Origin: Apoderus coryli
Lineage: Eukaryota; Arthropoda; Insecta; Coleoptera; Attelabidae
Assembly (NCBI GenBank): GCA_911728435.2
Contig: OU452209.1
Coordinates: 11,328,869 to 11,392,868 of the forward strand
Direction of reading: 5' to 3'
Length of the DNA: 64,000 nucleotides
The position numbers and the translations under genes are program-made. Below, piece after piece: positions 28,801 to 34,800 of this stretch (position 1 is its first letter; every line of letters begins with the position of its first letter). The notes below the pieces were generated by a model. The model saw nothing but the letters and a program-made list of their open reading frames with translations. It searched no databases and had not been told where the DNA came from.

Positions 28801-31800
28801 TATAAACTTCAACGCAGTCTGTATGGATTGAAACAGGCACCTAGATGTTGGAATCAGAGATTTAATGATTACATAGAAGGCATTGGTTTTAAAAAATCAG
28901 ATGCTGACCCTTGTTTCTTCATAAAGAAAGTTGAAGACGACGTGCTTCTATTAGCATTATATGTTGATGATGGACTCCTTGCTTCAACAAACGATAAGTT
29001 AAGAGATTCATTTCTAGAAAGTTTACAAGAAGAATTTAAAATCACTGTTAAGCCGGCTTCTTATTTTTTGGGTTTAGAAATCGGAAGAACAGAAACTGGT
29101 GCAGTATATGTAAGTCAGGCTGCTTACACAAGAAAAATTCTTGAACGTTTTGAAATGCAAAACTGTAAACCCGTATCAACGCCAATGGTGAAAGAAAGTG
29201 TACAATTAGGGAGGAATAATGAAGAAGAATTGAACACTACTTTTCCATATAGAGAGGCTGTTGGTGCCTTAATGTATTTGATGACAAGTACTCGACCAGA
29301 TATTGCCTACGCAGTAAGTGTTGTTTCACGAAAACTTGAAAATCCATCAAATATTGATATTGGAAGGGTAAAAAGAATTTTCCGATACCTAAAGGGTACA
29401 ATTGAGATTGGCTTGATTTACAAACCAGGAGTCTCAGAGGAAATCCAAGCCTTCAGTGATGCAGACCATGGTGGTGATGACATGACAGGACGCTCAACTT
29501 CGGGAGTTTTGAGCATGTTTGCTAATGGGGCAATTTCCTGGCTAAGCCAACGGCAAACATCAGTTGCCATATCAACTACTGAAGCTGAGATTGTGGCCGC
29601 TAGCGAAGCTGCTAAGGAAATAATAGGGATAAAACGTTTGTTTGATGAAATCCTAAATTTAAAGTCAGTTCCAGTGCTGAAAGTTGACAACGAAGCTGCT
29701 ATAAAATTGACCCAGAATCCCGAATTCCACCGACGAACAAAGCACATCCACATTAGACACTTCTTTGTCCGTGAACTGGCATTAGATGGTCTAATTAAGG
29801 TTGAAAAAGTTTCATCGGAAAATCAACTTGCGGATTTGATGACAAAACCGTTGTTCAAACCAAGATTAGAGTTTTTAAGAAGTTCAATGGGGTTGACCAA
29901 AATATGCCAATGAGGGAGGATGTTGAAACTAGAAGACATCGTTATATTTTGGACACCTTATATGCATTTATTCTATGTTTATATAGTTTGATAGATGTCA
30001 GTTTGAATTAAAAAAAATATTCGTCAATCTACGTGTCAGACTTTTCATTTATAAAAGTTCTTAAGGTCTATTTAAAAACCTCAACAATTATTCTTTGAAA
30101 TGATTAAAAAAACGCCTTTCTCAGATTAATGTTTTACACAAAATAAGTGCCAAACTATGGCAATTTTTCTTGATTTATTTTAAATAACAGCTAAAAAAAA
30201 CTGAAAACTTGTTTAAACCATTACGTGTGATATGCCACCTATTTTTGAATTGAAAATGGCTTTAAATTTAATAATAGAAAATCCAGGGCCGTATTTAAAA
30301 AATCCCAAGTTGATGACGGTTTTTTAAAAACGAAACGTCCCGTCGTAGTGAAAATTTGTAAACGATATCTTATTCTCCTCAAAAAGTAACAATGAGAAAG
30401 TGCTTTTAATTTTCTTATATCCGTAAAAATAATGTGAGAAATACATAAAAACTAAAATCTCAAAGAATCGTTTTCTCAAAAATTCTCGAAAACGGCTAAA
30501 ATTAGTTTACTTTTGAAAACACCATTTAAAAGTTTAAATTGTGCAACTTCTCTAATTTAACAGACATTGTAACTCCTACCGTTTCCAAGATTCCAATGCT
30601 ATCCCATTCTTATCTTGGACAAAGTGTATATTGGATTTGTCGACCTGCCTGTGTGGTGGGGTATGTACTGTCGTGGAGATTGTATGGTGTAGATATTATG
30701 TCTGCCGGCATATATTTAGCTATGCTTAAAGGCGGGGCGATGTTGAAAATGGACTATGGTATTCTGACGACCCAGGTCTCAGTCTGGTTAAACAACTTAA
30801 AGCAAATCCCGTGGAATAGTAAAGCCACAAAATTATTTATTTTACAACTTGCAATATTTTTTATAAACCATATTTTATTTTTTTATTGAACCTTATAATT
30901 TTCTAATTATATTATATTTATTATCTTTCTTAGGTTTGTAGGTTCATCAAAATAATTCTAAAATTCTTAGTTCATAATAGAAATCTGTAACTCTCCATCT
31001 CTAGTAAGATGCCAGCCAGCATTTTTTTGCTCTCGCACCATCTCTAAAAAAACGTCATTCGCTACTACTTACGACGACAGAAGCAAGCAAGCGCTTTATT
31101 TTCATTGTCATATACAAAACGTTTCCTGGCTTCTTCAAGTGTCTTGTACCGGAAATTAAATTCAGCAAGCAGCTATAAAATGCTTAAATTCCCGTTAAAA
31201 ATTTTATTACATTCTTCACGTAATAGTCCACCCTCGCAGTGAAGAAAAATAACAGTGGGTATGAAAAACACGCAGTCTCTCTTCACTTATAATAATATCA
31301 AACTATAATTATGTTCCAATATTTTTTTAGTGCCGATTTTTAGTGCTTACACTACAATTTAGGTATAGAAGTTACTTACATAATAACAGCTGTAATAACA
31401 ACTTTTCCAGATCTGCCCATTAATCCAGGCTCGTCTCCAACTGAATCCACGGATTTACCAATTTCTCGTCGATAATCTCTTAGTCGCCGCTTCACCGTAA
31501 AAATATCTAAAATATTCATTAAAACAAAAATGATTACTAAATGTATTTTTCATATAATATGGGACGCACCAACAATTTTTATTTGATTCGCATCAAATGA
31601 AAGTCTACCCCCTACTGTTCTACATGTGTTCAATCAAACCGTACATGTTTCGGAGCTCCATCCCCATCGTCAGTGGTCCAGCTTTTCGTAAATCTATTGA
31701 CCACAAATGATTGGGCTTGGAACTTCAGAACATGCAGGATTTGATTGAGGACTGGCACTGTCAATTTTTACGTATTGGTATAGTCTCAGTGAATTTTTAA

Positions 31801-34800
31801 ATTGTTTCTTTTCGGAAATTTTAATAAAATGCCTTGTGGGGTTATCAGAAGTTCATAGGAATAGAATTAGTACTTAGCATGTTCCAAAGATAAATTGCTA
31901 GAACCAAGGGAGATGTATACAGAAGGCGTTGTTTCAAAAACCTATTCACAGTTCCTAGAGTTGAGAACTATAAAGAATAGACCAAGGAGAAGCAAAAAAG
32001 TATGTACGGAAGGGCAAGGCGGCCGCTTAGGTGTTTTCATCGACACTATCAAAAAAGATTTGCGCCCGAGAAATATTCATCCAAATACAGTTAACAATTC
32101 CAATCCGCGAAATGTTTTATTTTCAGACAATTGGCGAATTCATGGTTTAATAGGTCGTGGGAGTCAAGCTGGACTTTAAGCTACCAGGTCCATTGACAAA
32201 TAATGACGAACTGTATTGTTTTGGGGTGGAATCTGATAGGTGAAAAACTCCTTTAACTCCCAGCATCAAACTGGGATATTGAAGATTTGGCAAATGCTTT
32301 ATTTTCAGATGATTGGCGCATTTGTGATTTAAAAGACCGTGAAAGACAAGCTGGACTTTGAGGTACCAGGTCTATTAACAAATAATGACGCACTCTATTG
32401 TTTTGGGGTGGATCCTGATAGGTGCAAAACTCCTTTAACTCCCAACATCAAACTGGGATATTGAAGAAGTCTTCGCCAAGTGGCAAATGCTTTATTTTCA
32501 GATGATTGGCTGGACTTTGAGTTACCAGCCAGGTCTATTAACAAATAATGGCGAACTGTATTGTTTTGGGGTGAAACCGTGACAGATGAAAAACTGCTCT
32601 TTAACTCCCAGCAACAAGCTGGGATATTGAAGATTTGGCAAATGTTTTATTTTCAGAATTTGTGGTTTAAAAGGTCGTGGGAGACAAGGTGGACTTTGAG
32701 CCACCAGATACCTATTGAAGATTTTGCAATGTTTTTTTTTTATTGTCAGATGATTGGCGCATTTGGGGTTTAAAAGGTCGTGGGATACAAGCTGGGCTAC
32801 CAGGTCTATTGATAAATAATGAGCAACTGTATTATTTTGGCGTGGAACCGTGATAGGTTCAAAACTCCTTTAACACCCTGCATCAAACTGGGATATTAAA
32901 GATTTGGTAAATGCTTTATTTACAGATGAATGGCACATTTGTGGTTTAAAAGGTCGTGAGAGACAAGTTGGACTTTAAGCTACCAGCTGCATTGACAAAT
33001 AATGACGAACTGTATTGTTTGGGGTGGAACAGTGATAGGTGAAAAACTCCTTTATCTCCCATCATCAAACTGGAATATTGGAAGATTTGGCAAATGCTGG
33101 ATTTTGAGCTACTAGATCTATGGACAAATAAAAAAAGAGTAACGGTTTTTTTTTTTGTGGAATCTTGATAGGTGAAAAAACTCCCATTAGGCATTATAAA
33201 GGCCAGTACGGTTTTAGACCATCTAGCGACACGGAGTCTGCTGCTGTGGATCTGATATCTGACCTGCAATTAAGAGTTGATGCAGGATTTCGTTGTGCCT
33301 TGGTGTCTTTGGATTTACGAAAGGCCTTTGATACTGTCGACCATGCAATATTATTAAATAAACTGGAGAATTTGGGTGTCAGGGGTGTAGTATATCAGTG
33401 GTTTGAAAGTTACTTGTCTGAGAGAGTGCAGTGTCTGATGTGTCCAGTTCCATTTTGTCGGTCTCTTGTGGGGTACCCCAGGGCTCTATTGTTGGACCCA
33501 CTTTGTTTCTTGTATATATTAATTCTTTAGCAAAACTAAACATTAAGGGAAACTTACGGCTTTATGCCGACGATGCCTCACTTACATACTCTGGCAATTC
33601 TGAGGTTGAACTGCTGAACGATATAAAAAATGATTTATTTATTTTAATGGATAATGGTTAATATCGCATAAATTAACATTAAATGTAGAAAAATCTACTT
33701 TTATGTTTATTGCAAAGAGCAAACCACGACAGTTGGGGCCGTTGCAGTTTGATGGGGGCATACTGGGCTACTCAAATGTTATTAAGTTTTTTGGTTTGTA
33801 CTGTGATGAGATTCTCTCTTGGGAAATTCATATCAATCAAATAATTAAAAAGATTTCACCATCTATCGGTATTCTGCGGCGTTTGAGCTACTGTGTACCG
33901 ACATATCTTCGAATAGCAATATATTTTTCGTTGATTCATAGTCGTTTGCAATACTTGGTAGTCGCATGGTACTTTACATTTGAAAGACTCCTTAGTCCAC
34001 TTAGAGTTCTTCAGAATAGAGCTATAAAAAATTTGTACTCCCTGCCCCATACTTATAATACGAATGATTTATATAAAGATTGCGGTATACTGAGTCTGAA
34101 TGATATCTATACATATCAGGTCTGTAGTCATATTCATCGCGTATTGATGCGTGACCGCCTCTCCAATCTTTCTTTAGAATATAGACATACTTTTCATGAT
34201 TATCAGACAAAAAATAGATTTGATGTTCATATACCTCTTGCACATTCAAATATATTAAATAGATCGATCCTGGTAAAAGGTGTCAAATTATATAATAATC
34301 TAGAATCTAAAATAAAGGAACTACAACCAAACGTTTTTAAAAGGGTTTTAAAACGGAGTTTAAAGAGTTCTGCTTAATCGCATATGACTGTTTCCTTTTC
34401 TTTTTGTCGTTTTCATTTAATTTTGTATTTCATGACTAGTGTTTTGTTTTTTTCGGTCTCATTATCTTAATAATTATAATTATGGTGTAGTTAGTTTATC
34501 ATAATTAAGGGTTAGTTATAAGTAAAAAAATAAAAATAAAAATTGATATGAAAATGTAAAGGACGAACCTATGTGGAGTTTGTAAATTCTTTTTGGTTCA
34601 ATTTAAAAATTCAAAAAAAATTAGTATGTACAAATAAATTTTTGAATTTACCATTTTTCTTTCTTGTTATATTTTGGTTAAATAAGAATGACCATTGGGC
34701 CAGACTACCTTATAAAAAAAAAGTATAATTAGACCCTCCTACTTGCATAAATTGGATGGATAGTCTTACAAATGCCAATTTAATTAAATCAAAACTTACT

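Larger units (their letters stand above)
25590..30086 (+). mobile_element. complete Copia-type LTR retrotransposon
   Basis: It has two 166-bp LTRs (25590-25755 and 29921-30086) that I read as identical, a 5-bp target duplication ATTAT (25585-25589, 30087-30091), a primer-binding site, one intact gag-pol frame and a purine-rich tract. Identical LTRs and an open frame point to a recent insertion and probable autonomy. It sits in intron 4 of the zinc transporter, antisense to it, inside a LINE tail. Confidence 0.97.

Noticed and set aside
30290..30345. Possible hammerhead (TTGATGA...AAAAACGAAAC) in dispersed repeat R; the same region near 2385 and 23330
   Set aside because: The first core base is T rather than C, no helix I is present, and copy 1 lacks the box. 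Kept only as a remark.
32126..33182. Regularly repeated sequence that might suggest a CRISPR array
   Set aside because: Units are 150-200 bases, diverged along their whole length, with no short identical repeats or unique spacers, and the DNA is eukaryotic. It is a satellite.
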